Below, one piece after another: positions 37,631-45,983 of a stretch of DNA of 64,000 nt. The stretch is taken from NCBI RefSeq assembly GCF_034933565.1, contig NZ_JAYFNG010000026.1, positions 1 to 64,000 of the forward strand, read 5' to 3'. A model generated the notes under the pieces. It saw only the letters and a program-made list of their open reading frames with translations, was not told where the DNA came from and ran no database searches. Both the position numbers and the translations under genes were made by a program. The stretch is from Raineyella sp034933565. Lineage in GTDB: Bacteria; Actinomycetota; Actinomycetes; Propionibacteriales; Propionibacteriaceae. The stretch's first letter is position 1, and every line of letters begins with the position of its first letter.

Positions 37631-38620
37631 GTGACTCGTACGTCACCTCCGGCGACCCGCAGGCCGCCCTTCGACCCCGACCTCGTCACCGCGCTCGGGA
37701 ACCTCACGGCAACCGAGCCGCGGGTGTCCGCGCAGACGCTCGCGGGGAAGCGTCAGCGCTATGCGGACGCCGAGAGCACCCTCGACCTCACCGCCGGTGG
37801 TGCCGTGACGGTGCACGAGCTCGACGTCCCGGGACCCGACGGCGCCCCGGACGTGCATCTGACAGTTCTTCGGCCGTCGGCCGGGTCGCTGCCCCTGCCC
37901 GCGATCTACTACATGCACGGCGGCGGCATGGTGATGGGCGACCGGTACGCGGGAATCGACATCCTCGTGCCTCATGCGGCCGATGGATCGGCCGTTGTGG
38001 TGTCCGTCGAGTACCGGCTCGCCCCCGAGCACCCCCATCCCGCACCCATCGACGACTGCTATGCAGGCCTCGTCTGGCTCGCCCGGAATGCTCAGGAACT
38101 CAGCATCGACCCCCACCGGATCATCGTGATGGGCATCAGCGCGGGAGCAGGGCTCGCCGCAGGAATCGCGCTTCTCGCACGAGATCGTGGGTTCCCCTCC
38201 CTCACCCACCAGGTCCTGCTCAGGCCGATGCTGGACGACCGGATGCAGACCCACAGCAGCCGGATGCTCGATGGCGAGGGTGTCTGGGACCGGAACGAGA
38301 ACGCGTTCGGATGGGCCGCGTTCCTCGGACAGCAGAGCGAGGTGTCGCCCTACGCGGCGCCGTCACGAGCCGTGGATCTCACCGGGCTTCCCCGGACGTA
38401 TCTCGACACGGGCTCCGTCGACACCTTCCGCGACGAGACTCTCGAATACGCGGGCAGGCTGTCGGCACACGGCGTCAGCGTCGACCTTCATGTGTGGGGC
38501 GGTGGATTCCACGGATTCGAGACTCAGGTGCCCGATGCCGCCGTGTCTCGCATCGCCCGCACGGTGCAGGACGAGTTCCTCACCCGCGCTCTCGCACCGA
38601 TCGATGCGACGAAAGGCTGA
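37631..38620 (+). CDS. Alpha/beta hydrolase, HSL-type esterase
   Basis: 329-residue carboxylesterase-like hydrolase. Oxyanion motif HGGGMVMGD follows IYYM; nucleophile Ser is in VMGISAGAG; acid Asp in YLDTGSVDTFRDE and base His in GGGFHGFE complete the triad. The family acts on short acyl esters or lactones; the substrate is unknown, but pairing with a MarR-controlled transporter suggests detoxification or use of an esterified compound. Start GTG 37631, 48 bp after the MFS gene, with GAAAGAAG upstream. GC lower than flanking genes. Confidence 0.9.
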   Translation: MTRTSPPATRRPPFDPDLVTALGNLTATEPRVSAQTLAGKRQRYADAESTLDLTAGGAVTVHELDVPGPDGAPDVHLTVLRPSAGSLPLPAIYYMHGGGMVMGDRYAGIDILVPHAADGSAVVVSVEYRLAPEHPHPAPIDDCYAGLVWLARNAQELSIDPHRIIVMGISAGAGLAAGIALLARDRGFPSLTHQVLLRPMLDDRMQTHSSRMLDGEGVWDRNENAFGWAAFLGQQSEVSPYAAPSRAVDLTGLPRTYLDTGSVDTFRDETLEYAGRLSAHGVSVDLHVWGGGFHGFETQVPDAAVSRIARTVQDEFLTRALAPIDATKG

Positions 38621-38644
38621 CCCCTGACGTTGCTCCTCCCGCAT

Positions 38645-38673
38645 CCCCCTTGAGGCACCCAGCCGCAAGGGGG
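38645..38673. terminator. Hairpin between convergent esterase and mrp
   Basis: CCCCCTTG (38645-38652) and CAAGGGGG (38666-38673) with a 13-base loop. The rest of the 195-base gap shows nothing recognisable. Confidence 0.6.
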
Positions 38674-38815
38674 CGAGCGGCGTCACACATCCGTCAGGAC
38701 CGACTCGACCTGGGGCGGCGCCCGTTACCCGCCACACCACGTTCTGCTCGGACCAGAACGGTCCCCGAGCCGGCCGAGGCCGACCCGGGACCGTCGAGGT
38801 ACGGGCCGTGGAGAC

Positions 38816-39994
38816 TCAGCCGCGGGTCGGGGTGACCCCCAGCTGGACGCCCGCCAGACCGCGGGACTGCTGGGCCAGCCCGCGGGCCACCTGCTCGATC
38901 ACCGCGGCCGCCGGGCCGGCCGACTCGGCGCCGACCACCGGGGTGCCCTCGTCGCCGCCGGCGCGCAGTGACAGGTCGAGCGGGATCCGGGCCAGCAGTG
39001 GGACGTCGTAGCCGAGGCGGGCGGTCAGTGTCCGGGCCACGGTCTCGCCGCCGCCGGTGCCGAAGACGTCGACCTCGTGCACCTCACCGCAGTGCGGGCA
39101 GGTGGCCTCGAGGAAGGACATGTTCTCGATCACGCCGATCACCCGCTGGTGCAGCATGTCGGCCATCGTGCCGGCACGTTCGGCGACCTCGGCGGCAGCG
39201 GCCTGCGGGGTGGTCACGACGATCACCTCGGCGTTGGGCACCTTGGCGCCGAGCGACATGGCCACGTCGCCGGTGCCCGGCGGCAGATCGACGACGAGGA
39301 AGTCCAGGTCGCCCCAGTAGACGTCGGCGAGCATCTGCTGCAGCGCCCGGTCCAGGATCGGGCCGCGCCAGGCGATCACCTGGTCGCGGCTCTGCTTGAG
39401 CATGCCGATCGACATCACCGACATGTCGGCGTAGGGGACCGGCATGATGTACTCCCCGACCATGGTCGGCTGGGCGTCGGCGAGGCCGAGCATCGGCGGG
39501 ATGGAGTGCCCGTAGATGTCGGCGTCGAGGATGGCGACCTTCTTGCCCGCCCGGGACAGGCCGAGGGCGAGGTTCGCCGTCACCGAGGACTTGCCGACGC
39601 CGCCCTTGCCGGAGGAGATCAGCAGCACCCGGGTGAGGTTGCCCGGCTTCGCGAACGGGATCTCGTGCTGCTCCACCCCGCCGCGGAGCTGCACGTTGAG
39701 CTGCTTGCGCTGCTCGTCGGTCATCACGCCCAGGTCGACCTTGACGCCGCTGACACCGGGGATGCCGCCGACGGCCTGCTGGACGTCCTTGCTGATGGTG
39801 GTGTGCAGCGGGCAGAACTGGACGGTCAGCAGGACGCTGACCGTCACGACGTTGTCGGCGTCGATGCCGATCCGGGGGATCATGCCCAGTTCCATCAGCG
39901 GGCGTTTGATCTCGGGGTCCATCACGCGCGACAGCGAGGCCTCGACGGCCGGCATCAGCGGGTGGTCCGGGGGAGTCGTCACGACATCTGGCAT
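38816..39994 (-). CDS. mrp: Mrp/ApbC-type iron-sulfur cluster carrier ATPase
   Basis: 392-residue P-loop protein delivering Fe-S clusters. N-terminal MIP18/DUF59 domain (DPEIKRPLMELGMI, VQFCPLHTTI), then the deviant Walker A SSGKGGVGKSS, switch region ILDADIYGHSIPPMLG, WRGPILDRALQQML, VVDLPPGTGDVAMSL, and the CxxC pair in ATCPHCGEVHEVDVF that holds the bridging cluster. ATG 39994 has TAGCCT seven bases upstream and no Shine-Dalgarno. Opposite strand to the cassette that separates it from tatB. Confidence 0.95.
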   Translation of the reverse strand: MPDVVTTPPDHPLMPAVEASLSRVMDPEIKRPLMELGMIPRIGIDADNVVTVSVLLTVQFCPLHTTISKDVQQAVGGIPGVSGVKVDLGVMTDEQRKQLNVQLRGGVEQHEIPFAKPGNLTRVLLISSGKGGVGKSSVTANLALGLSRAGKKVAILDADIYGHSIPPMLGLADAQPTMVGEYIMPVPYADMSVMSIGMLKQSRDQVIAWRGPILDRALQQMLADVYWGDLDFLVVDLPPGTGDVAMSLGAKVPNAEVIVVTTPQAAAAEVAERAGTMADMLHQRVIGVIENMSFLEATCPHCGEVHEVDVFGTGGGETVARTLTARLGYDVPLLARIPLDLSLRAGGDEGTPVVGAESAGPAAAVIEQVARGLAQQSRGLAGVQLGVTPTRG

Positions 39995-40001
39995 GGTCCA
40001 C

Positions 40002-40007
40002 AGGCTA
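40002..40007 (-). promoter_or_regulatory. -10 box of mrp, leaderless geometry
   Basis: TAGCCT (minus strand) seven bases before ATG 39994, in the 32-bp gap after the DUF1003 gene. Confidence 0.45.
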
Positions 40008-40026
40008 ACCGCTGGCGCCAACTCGC

Positions 40027-40545
40027 TCAGCCGCGGTCGGATGCCGTCAGATCCTCCGATCCGGTGCGCTCCTCGTCCAGCTCGGCGAGCAGCTCACGCA
40101 GCTCGGAGCGCAGCTCCGAGCGGATGTAGTCGCGGGTCGCCATGTCGCTGACCGAGGAGCGCAGGGCAGCGATCTCGCGGGCCAGGAAGTCCATGTCCGC
40201 CCGGCTCTGCGCGGCCTGTTTGCGGTCCTCGGTGAGACGTACGTGGTCCCGGTCGGTCTGCCGGTTCTCGGCCAGCAGGATCAGCGGGGCCGAGTACGAG
40301 GCCTGGGTGGAGAAGAACAGATTCAGCAGGATGAACGGGTACGGGTCCCACCGCAGGCCGAAGATGCCCACCACGTTGAGGGCGCACCACACCACCACGA
40401 AGACGCTCATCCAGCCGAGGAAGGCGGGGGTGCCCATCCACCGGGCGAAGGTCTCGGCGAACCGGCCGAAGGCGTCGCTGTCCTGGTCGGAGCTGCGCAG
40501 CCAGCGGGACTGCCGTCCGGGCGTGTTCAGACGGTCATCGGCCAT
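40027..40545 (-). CDS. DUF1003 membrane protein
   Basis: 172 residues, DUF1003 family: FARWMGTPAFLGWMSVFVVV and RWDPYPFILLNLFFSTQASYSAPLILLAENRQ form two membrane helices and the conserved ASYSAPLIL segment, followed by a coiled, charged tail (LREIAALRSS and RSELRSELRELLAELDEE). Function unknown. It overlaps the MgtE/CBS gene by 11 bases and forms with it a pair also adjacent in mycobacteria, which hints at a shared role in cation homeostasis. Confidence 0.9.
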   Translation of the reverse strand: MADDRLNTPGRQSRWLRSSDQDSDAFGRFAETFARWMGTPAFLGWMSVFVVVWCALNVVGIFGLRWDPYPFILLNLFFSTQASYSAPLILLAENRQTDRDHVRLTEDRKQAAQSRADMDFLAREIAALRSSVSDMATRDYIRSELRSELRELLAELDEERTGSEDLTASDRG

Positions 40546-41875
40546 CGGTGGGCCCCTTTCCCTGGCGCCGGGAGCGCCGCAGCTCGAGGTCGCGGGTGAC
40601 CCGCTCCGCCGCCCAGTGGGCCTCGCTCGGCGCGAGGCCGTCCATCTGGTCGCTGCGCCAGTCGTCGGGCAGCATCGCGTCCAGCACGTCGTCCACGGTG
40701 ACCGCGCCGAGCAACTGGCGGTCCTCGTTCACCACCGGGGCAGAGACCAGGTTGTACGTGGCGAAGTACCGGCTGACGGTGGAGATGTGGGCGCCCGGCT
40801 GCAGCGGCTCGAGGTCGGTGTCGACCAGCCCCGACACGTACACCGACGGCGGCTCGCGGAGCAGCCGCTGGACGTGCACCGCGCCGAGGAACCGGCCGGT
40901 GGGGGCCTCCAGCGGCGACCGGCAGACGTACACCATCGCGGCCAGCGCGGGGGTGATGTCCTCGACCCGCACCCGTGCCAGCGCGATGGCGACGGTGTCG
41001 TCGGGGGCCAGGATCACCGGCTCGGGGGTCATCAGGCCACCGGCGGTGAACTCGCCGTACGTCATCAGCCGGCGGACGTCCTGGGCGTCCTCGGGCTCCA
41101 TCCGGTCGAGCAGCTGCTCGGCCACCTCGGGGGTGAGCTCGGCGACCAGGTCGGCCGCGTCGTCGGGGTTCATCTCCTCCAGGATGTCGGCGGCCCGCTC
41201 GACCTCCAGCGCCTGGATCAGCTCGACCTGGACGTCCTCGGGCAGCTCCTCCAGCGCGTCGGCCAGCGACTCGTCGTCCAGGGCGGCGGCGATCTCGCCG
41301 CGCCGCTGCGGGGTCATGTCGTGCAGTTCGCGGGCGACGTCGGCGGCCTTCATGTCCTCCAGCCGGGCCAGCACCTCGCGGGTGGAACGGCCGGTCCCGA
41401 CGACGAAGACGTCGACGTCGCTCCAGTCGACGATGGTGTCGTACGTCCGCCGGGCGAACGGCCCGGTGGAGGCGCGCAGTGCCACCTCGTCGATCTCCCA
41501 GTCGTGCGACCGGGCCTGGCGGATCGACACGTCGTACACCCACGACGGCCGGTCCGCGTCGCGGCGGCGGACCTGGGAGTCGAAGAGGTCCTGCAGGATG
41601 AGGATCTCCGACTCACGCCGCTCGAACCGCCGGGTATTGAGCACCCCGGAGATGGTCACCTGGAGGGCGGAGATCGTCCGGACCCGCACCATCGGGACGA
41701 AGACACGGTGCTGGGCGAACAGCTCGACCACCAACCCCTTGGCCCGCGGGGCGCGTCCGGCGGACCGCACCTGGACGACGACGTCGCGGACCGTCCCGAG
41801 CTTGTCGCCGGCAGTGTCCATCACGGGCATCCGGCGCAGTCGGGAGACGAAGATGGAGGTGCTGCTGGGGCTCAC
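40535..41875 (-). CDS. MgtE-N / CBS-domain protein with PRC-like barrel, no membrane domain
   Basis: 446 residues. A PRC-barrel-like N-terminus (RRMPVMDTAGDKLGTVRDVV), an MgtE N-terminal superhelix (LEEMNPDDAADLVAEL, MEPEDAQDVRRLMTY) and two CBS motifs (GLMTPEPVILAPDDTV and LVSAPVVNEDRQLLGAVTV). The MgtE channel helices are missing, so it is a soluble Mg2+- or nucleotide-sensing relative rather than a transporter. Start GTG 41875 is chosen because TACTCT lies seven bases before it and the frame upstream uses only a TTG. Divergent from the CitE-like gene. Confidence 0.88.
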   Translation of the reverse strand: MSPSSTSIFVSRLRRMPVMDTAGDKLGTVRDVVVQVRSAGRAPRAKGLVVELFAQHRVFVPMVRVRTISALQVTISGVLNTRRFERRESEILILQDLFDSQVRRRDADRPSWVYDVSIRQARSHDWEIDEVALRASTGPFARRTYDTIVDWSDVDVFVVGTGRSTREVLARLEDMKAADVARELHDMTPQRRGEIAAALDDESLADALEELPEDVQVELIQALEVERAADILEEMNPDDAADLVAELTPEVAEQLLDRMEPEDAQDVRRLMTYGEFTAGGLMTPEPVILAPDDTVAIALARVRVEDITPALAAMVYVCRSPLEAPTGRFLGAVHVQRLLREPPSVYVSGLVDTDLEPLQPGAHISTVSRYFATYNLVSAPVVNEDRQLLGAVTVDDVLDAMLPDDWRSDQMDGLAPSEAHWAAERVTRDLELRRSRRQGKGPTDGR

Positions 41876-41882
41876 GTGGGGG

Positions 41883-41888
41883 AGAGTA
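41883..41888 (-). promoter_or_regulatory. -10 box of the MgtE/CBS gene
   Basis: TACTCT on the minus strand, seven bases before GTG 41875; leaderless geometry. Confidence 0.45.
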
Positions 41889-41910
41889 TCGTGCTGCTCC
41901 GCCCGGGGCC

Positions 41911-41916
41911 TAGGGT
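41911..41916 (+). promoter_or_regulatory. -10 box of the CitE-like gene
   Basis: TAGGGT six bases before GTG 41923. Together with the box at 41883 it makes a compact divergent pair, both leaderless. Confidence 0.5.
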
Positions 41917-41922
41917 TGGGGT

Positions 41923-42879
41923 GTGACAACCGCCGACAGCCCTGCCATCCGCCGCACCGTCCTCGCGGTGCCCGGTTCCAGCGACCGCTTCCTCACCAAG
42001 GCCCTCGGGATCGGGGTCGACGCGGTCTTCCTCGACCTGGAGGACGCGGTGGCCCCCGCGGCCAAGGCCGAGGCCCGCGGCCGGGTGATCGAGTACCTGC
42101 ACCGCGACTGGACGGCCCCGACCGTCACCGTCCGGGTCAACGACTGGACCACCGAGTGGACGTACAACGACGTGATCGAGGTCGTCGGCGGCGCCGGCGA
42201 CCGGATCGACGCGCTGGTGCTGCCAAAGGTCCAGGGCCCCGACCACATCCGCGCCCTCGACCTGCTGCTGACCCAGGTGGAGCGGACCCACGGGCTGCCG
42301 GTCGGCCGGATCGGGATCGAGGCCCAGATCGAGGACGCCCGTGGCCTGCTCAACGCCGAGGCGATCGCCGGGGCCTCGCCGCGGATGCAGTCGCTGGTCT
42401 ACGGGCCGGGTGACTTCGCCGCCTCGATGGGCATGCCGAGTCTCAACGTCGGTGCCCAGCCCGCCGGCTATGAGCTCGCCGACGCCTACCACCACGTGCT
42501 GATGTCGATCCTGGTCGCCGCTCGGGCCCACGGTATCGCGGCGATCGACGGGCCGTACGTCGCGATCCGTGACGTGGAGGGCTTCACCGCGGCCGCCCGT
42601 CGGTCCGCGGCGCTGGGCTATGACGGCAAGTGGGTGTTGCACCCGGCCCAGGTCGCGGCCGGCAACGACGTCTTCTCCCCGGACCAGGCGGCGTACGACC
42701 GGGCGGAGCGGATCATGGCCCGCTACGCGGCGGCCACCTCCGCGGCCGGTGGCGCGGTCGGGGCGATCGGGGTGGACGACGAGATGGTCGACGAGGCGGG
42801 GATGAAGCTCGCCGCCGTGGTCGCGGCGCGGGGCCGCGCGGCCGGTCTCACCGTGACCCCCGCCGATGAGGAGGTCTGA
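41923..42879 (+). CDS. HpcH/HpaI aldolase / citrate lyase beta-like protein
   Basis: 318-residue TIM-barrel lyase of the CitE-like/malyl-CoA lyase family. Landmarks: RRTVLAVPGSSDRFLTKAL, VFLDLEDAVAP (Mg2+ ligand region), VTVRVNDWTTEW, LPKVQGPDHI, IEAQIEDARGLLNAEAI, YGPGDFAASMGM and a C-terminal KWVLHPAQVAAGNDVF. Stand-alone CitE homologues in actinobacteria act on malyl-, citramalyl- or related CoA esters; which one cannot be told. The stress-protein gene starts 1 base after its stop with GAGGAGG inside its 3' end. Confidence 0.88.
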   Translation: MTTADSPAIRRTVLAVPGSSDRFLTKALGIGVDAVFLDLEDAVAPAAKAEARGRVIEYLHRDWTAPTVTVRVNDWTTEWTYNDVIEVVGGAGDRIDALVLPKVQGPDHIRALDLLLTQVERTHGLPVGRIGIEAQIEDARGLLNAEAIAGASPRMQSLVYGPGDFAASMGMPSLNVGAQPAGYELADAYHHVLMSILVAARAHGIAAIDGPYVAIRDVEGFTAAARRSAALGYDGKWVLHPAQVAAGNDVFSPDQAAYDRAERIMARYAAATSAAGGAVGAIGVDDEMVDEAGMKLAAVVAARGRAAGLTVTPADEEV

Positions 42880-42880
42880 G

Positions 42881-43405
42881 ATGTCCCTGCCCGATCCGTC
42901 CGGCCGGCTCGGCTCGCCCTTCGAGTTGCAGTTCCCCCAGTTGTTGGGGACGTACGGCACCTACGAGGAGGCCCAGCGGGCCGTCGACTACCTGTCCGAC
43001 CACCATTTTCCGGTGCAGAACCTGGCGATCGTGGGCACCGACCTGCGGTCCGTCGAGCGGGTCACCGGCCGCCGCGACTGGGCCACGGTGGTGAACCGGG
43101 GCCTGGCCAACGGCCTGTCGATCGGCCTGCTGTTCGGCATCATGGCGATGATCTTCTACCCTCCCCAGTCGAACCCGTACATGCTGGCCGCGATCGGCGT
43201 CGGGGTCGGGGTGGTGATCAGCGTCGTCTTCGCCCTGATCGGTTATGCCTTCACCCGGGGCAGACGGGACTTCACCTCGATCACCCAGACCTTCGCCACC
43301 CGCTACGAGGTGCTGTGTGAGCACAAGGTGGTGATGAAGGCCCGCGAGCTGCTGGCCGAGATGCCCGCCGGACGTCGCCAGGAGTTCCGCGGGCCGTTCG
43401 CCTGA
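42881..43405 (+). CDS. General-stress-type membrane protein (GSP17M-like, Rv1234-like)
   Basis: 174 residues. An N-terminal GSP17M-like domain (LLGTYGTYEEAQRAVDYLSD, VQNLAIVGTDLRSVERVTGR), then two membrane helices (about 77-95 and 102-124: GLSIGLLFGIMAMIFYPPQ and LAAIGVGVGVVISVVF) and a cytoplasmic tail ending RRQEFRGPFA. Equivalent to the small transmembrane gene next to the DUF1003/MgtE pair in mycobacteria. GAGGAGG precedes ATG 42881. Function unknown. Confidence 0.85.
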   Translation: MSLPDPSGRLGSPFELQFPQLLGTYGTYEEAQRAVDYLSDHHFPVQNLAIVGTDLRSVERVTGRRDWATVVNRGLANGLSIGLLFGIMAMIFYPPQSNPYMLAAIGVGVGVVISVVFALIGYAFTRGRRDFTSITQTFATRYEVLCEHKVVMKARELLAEMPAGRRQEFRGPFA

Positions 43406-43437
43406 CGGGTCGTCCGTCTGTCGGGTCGTCCGTCTGT
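43406..43437. repeat. Two 16-bp tandem copies directly after a stop codon
   Basis: CGGGTCGTCCGTCTGT at 43406 and 43422, beginning at the base after the TGA of the stress-protein gene. Confidence 0.85.
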
Positions 43438-43554
43438 CGGCCCGGGACCCGGCCTCCGGTCCTGGTCGGTGGGCGAGGTCACCCAACGTCCGCCCGGCTC
43501 ACGCACCCAGGACGCGGCCTGTCGGCTGTCCTGCTGAGCACCGGTCTTGACTGA

Positions 43555-43572
43555 ATCGAACACCCGTTCGAT
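43555..43572. promoter_or_regulatory. LexA (SOS) box of the mutasome operon
   Basis: ATCGAAC-ACCC-GTTCGAT is a perfect 7-bp dyad and contains TCGAAC-N4-GTTCGA, the mycobacterial form of the Gram-positive GAAC-N4-GTTC LexA site. It ends 9 bases before the imuA' start. Confidence 0.92.
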
Positions 43573-43581
43573 CATGGAGGA

Positions 43582-44358
43582 GTGTCCTCTCGTCCTGCGG
43601 CCGCTGCCTCGCCGACCCCGGAACTGATCCGGCAGCTGCGCGCCCAGGTGGACACCCGGGTCGAACGGCCCCGACAGCGGGTGTTCGCCGCGCCCCCTGA
43701 ACTCGCCCGCCTGCTGCCGGATGCCGGGCTGCGGGCGGGATCCGCCTACACCCTGGACGATGCCGGCGCCCTGTTGCTCGCCCTGCTGGCCGAGCCGTCA
43801 CGGGCCGGGGTCTGGTGCGGGATGGTGGGCCTGCCGGAGGTAGGGGTGGAAGCGGCCGGCCAGGCCGGTGTGGTGCTGGACCGGCTGGCATTGGTCCCCC
43901 GGCCCGGGGACCGGTGGCTGGCGGTGGTCGCCGCGCTGGCCGAGGTGCTGGGCGTGATCGCCGTACGTCCCGGCGGGGCGGTGCGTCCGGCGGACGCCGC
44001 CCGGCTGGCGGCGCGACTGTGGGACCGGGAGGCGACGCTGCTGGTGGTCGGGGAGTGGCCGCGGGCCGAGGCAGCGCTGCGGGTGGAGACGCCGCACTGG
44101 TCAGGGGTGGGGGTCGGCCACGGCTACCTGACCGGACGGGACGTGACCCTGACCGTCACCTCCCGGCGCATCCCCGGGCTGCACAGTGCCCGGCTGCTGC
44201 TGCCCGGCCCCGACGGCAGGCTGGGGACGGCGCCGCCGGTTCCCGCCGCCGGACAGCCGACGACCACCGGGCAGGCGACGACCAAGGGGTCGCTGACGGC
44301 CGTCGGGCAGGCCACCGGGCAGGCACCCAGCACCGGGCAGCTGAAGGCGGTGGGGTGA
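43582..44358 (+). CDS. imuA': ImuA'-like mutasome protein
   Basis: 258-residue protein of the RecA-like ImuA' group, which in mycobacteria bridges ImuB and DnaE2 during error-prone repair synthesis. Recognised by context and by AGSAYTLDDAGALLLALL and AALAEVLGVIAVRPGG; no Walker A is present. The last 45 residues are Gly/Thr/Gln repeats (TTGQATTKG, QATGQAPSTGQ) from degenerate duplications and are probably disordered. GTG 43582 is preceded closely by GGAGG; the LexA box lies just upstream. Its stop overlaps the imuB start (TGATG). Confidence 0.82.
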   Translation: MSSRPAAAASPTPELIRQLRAQVDTRVERPRQRVFAAPPELARLLPDAGLRAGSAYTLDDAGALLLALLAEPSRAGVWCGMVGLPEVGVEAAGQAGVVLDRLALVPRPGDRWLAVVAALAEVLGVIAVRPGGAVRPADAARLAARLWDREATLLVVGEWPRAEAALRVETPHWSGVGVGHGYLTGRDVTLTVTSRRIPGLHSARLLLPGPDGRLGTAPPVPAAGQPTTTGQATTKGSLTAVGQATGQAPSTGQLKAVG

Positions 44359-45965
44359 TGGCGGCACCGGGTGAGCCTGCGACGGATCGGGCCGCGGCCG
44401 CGACGGATCGGGCCGCGACGGGCCGGGCCGCGGAGGATCGGCCGATCCGCTGCTGCGTGCTGTGGTTCCCCGAGTGGCCGGTGACCGCTTGGGCCTGGGC
44501 CGAGGGGGGCAGCACCGACGACCCGGTCGCCGTGGTCGAGGCCCACCACGTGGTCTCCTGCTCCGCGGCCGCCCATGCCGACGGAGTACGCCGGGGCCAG
44601 CGACGCCGGGAGGCCCAGGCGTGTTGCCCGACGCTGCGGGTGGTGTCGGCCGACGCCGACCGGGACCATCGACTGTTCGCGCCGTTGGTGGACCGGTTGG
44701 AACAGGTCAGTCCGGGTGTCCAGGTGATCCGCGCCGGGCTGGTGGCGCTCCGGATGCGGGGCCCGGCCCGGTACTACGGCGGTGAGCAACCGGCCGTTGC
44801 CGCTCTGCTGGCCGCCATGGCGGCGGCCGGGGTGGCCGCAGTGCAGGCCGGGATCGCCGACGGGATGTTCACCGCCGAGCAGGCCGCCTACGACCCCGAG
44901 CCGATCCGCATCGTCCCCCCGGGGCAAGCGGCTGACTTCCTCGCGTCCCTGCCGGTGAACCGGCTCGGCGACGCCGAGCTGGCCGGCCTGTTGCCGAGGC
45001 TCGGCGTCCGCCGGCTGGGGGAGTTCGCCGCGCTCGACGTGCGGATGGTGCGGGATCGCTTCGGCGAGCGCGGCGCCAGGCTGCATGCCCTGGCCGGTGG
45101 CCGCGACCCCCGTGCCGTGCAGCCGCGCATCCCGCCGGTCGATCTGACCCGGACGGTCGAGTTCTCCCCACCTCTGGAGCTGATCGACCAGGTCGCCTTC
45201 GCCGTCCGGGGGACCGCCGAGGAGTTCGTCGCCGGACTGGCGGGGCACCACCTGGTGTGCACCGAGCTGCGGGTGGAGCTGACGGCCGAGGAGGGCGAGC
45301 ACGCCGACCGGGTGTGGGGACATCCGGGGGCGTTCGACCCGGCAGCCGTGGTCGACCGGGTCCGCTGGCAGGTGCAGGCCGCCGCGGGCGGCCGGATCGG
45401 CAGCCGCCTGGTGCGGGTCCGACTGGAACCGGTCGCGGTGGACGACAGCGCCCATCACGCCCCGGGGCTGCTCGGCACCGGCCCGGACGAACGGGTGCAC
45501 CACGCCCTGTCCCGGGTGCAGGCGATGCTGGGGGCGGGCGGCGTGGTCACCGCAGTGATCGGCGGGGGTCGTCGGCTGGCCGACCGGCAGGTGTTCGTCC
45601 CCTGGGGCGACCGGGTGGTGCCGACGTTGCCGCCGGATCGCCCGTGGCCCGGTCACCTGCCGGCACCGCTGCCGGCGACCGTGTTCGAGGATCCCCGCGG
45701 CATGGCCGTCCTCGCCGCGGACGGGTCCGGGGTCGGCGTGGACGGGCGGGGTGCCCTCTCGGCACCGCCCGCTGTGCTGATCGACGCCGGTCGGCGGCGG
45801 TCGATCACCGCCTGGGCCGGCCCGTGGCCGCTGGACGAACACCCCTGGGATCCCGCCCGCCGGCGCCGGGCCCACCGGTTCCAGATGGTCGACGACACCC
45901 GGACCGCCTGGCTGCTGCTGTGCGACGACGACGGCCAGTGGTGGGCCGAGGGGAGGTACGACTGA
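44358..45965 (+). CDS. imuB: ImuB, Y-family polymerase-like mutasome hub
   Basis: 535 residues. Y-family polymerase fold lacking the catalytic acids: the first motif reads CCVLWFPEWPVTAW where active enzymes have DxDxFF. Known role: catalytically inactive adaptor linking DnaE2 to the sliding clamp. HhH-like region RLGVRRLGEFAAL, little-finger region and the clamp-proximal RQVFVPWGD are visible, and the protein ends WAEGRYD, a typical ImuB C-terminus. The first 27 residues are Ala/Asp/Arg repeats (ATDRAAAATDRAA). ATG 44358 overlaps the imuA' stop. Confidence 0.92.
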   Translation: MAAPGEPATDRAAAATDRAATGRAAEDRPIRCCVLWFPEWPVTAWAWAEGGSTDDPVAVVEAHHVVSCSAAAHADGVRRGQRRREAQACCPTLRVVSADADRDHRLFAPLVDRLEQVSPGVQVIRAGLVALRMRGPARYYGGEQPAVAALLAAMAAAGVAAVQAGIADGMFTAEQAAYDPEPIRIVPPGQAADFLASLPVNRLGDAELAGLLPRLGVRRLGEFAALDVRMVRDRFGERGARLHALAGGRDPRAVQPRIPPVDLTRTVEFSPPLELIDQVAFAVRGTAEEFVAGLAGHHLVCTELRVELTAEEGEHADRVWGHPGAFDPAAVVDRVRWQVQAAAGGRIGSRLVRVRLEPVAVDDSAHHAPGLLGTGPDERVHHALSRVQAMLGAGGVVTAVIGGGRRLADRQVFVPWGDRVVPTLPPDRPWPGHLPAPLPATVFEDPRGMAVLAADGSGVGVDGRGALSAPPAVLIDAGRRRSITAWAGPWPLDEHPWDPARRRRAHRFQMVDDTRTAWLLLCDDDGQWWAEGRYD

Positions 45966-45983
45966 TGGGGAGGCACGACTGAT
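45950..45983. repeat. 17-bp tandem duplication at the imuB/dnaE2 junction
   Basis: GGGGAGGTACGACTGAT (45950-45966) and GGGGAGGCACGACTGAT (45967-45983). Each copy holds a ribosome site, and a TGAT that makes a stop-start overlap. Confidence 0.9.
45965..45982 (+). other. Five-codon minigene between imuB and dnaE2
   Basis: ATG 45965 overlaps the imuB TGA; it reads Met-Gly-Arg-His-Asp then TGA (45980-45982), whose last base is the first of the dnaE2 ATG. GGGGAGG precedes it at 45950-45956, and a second copy within it serves dnaE2. Product, if any, is too short to have a function; it could pass ribosomes from imuB to dnaE2. Confidence 0.5.

Noticed and set aside
35636..38640. Attachment-site repeats bounding the MarR cassette
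   Set aside because: Only a 6-base match (GACGTT) was seen near the ends; too short to mean anything, and no integrase is present.
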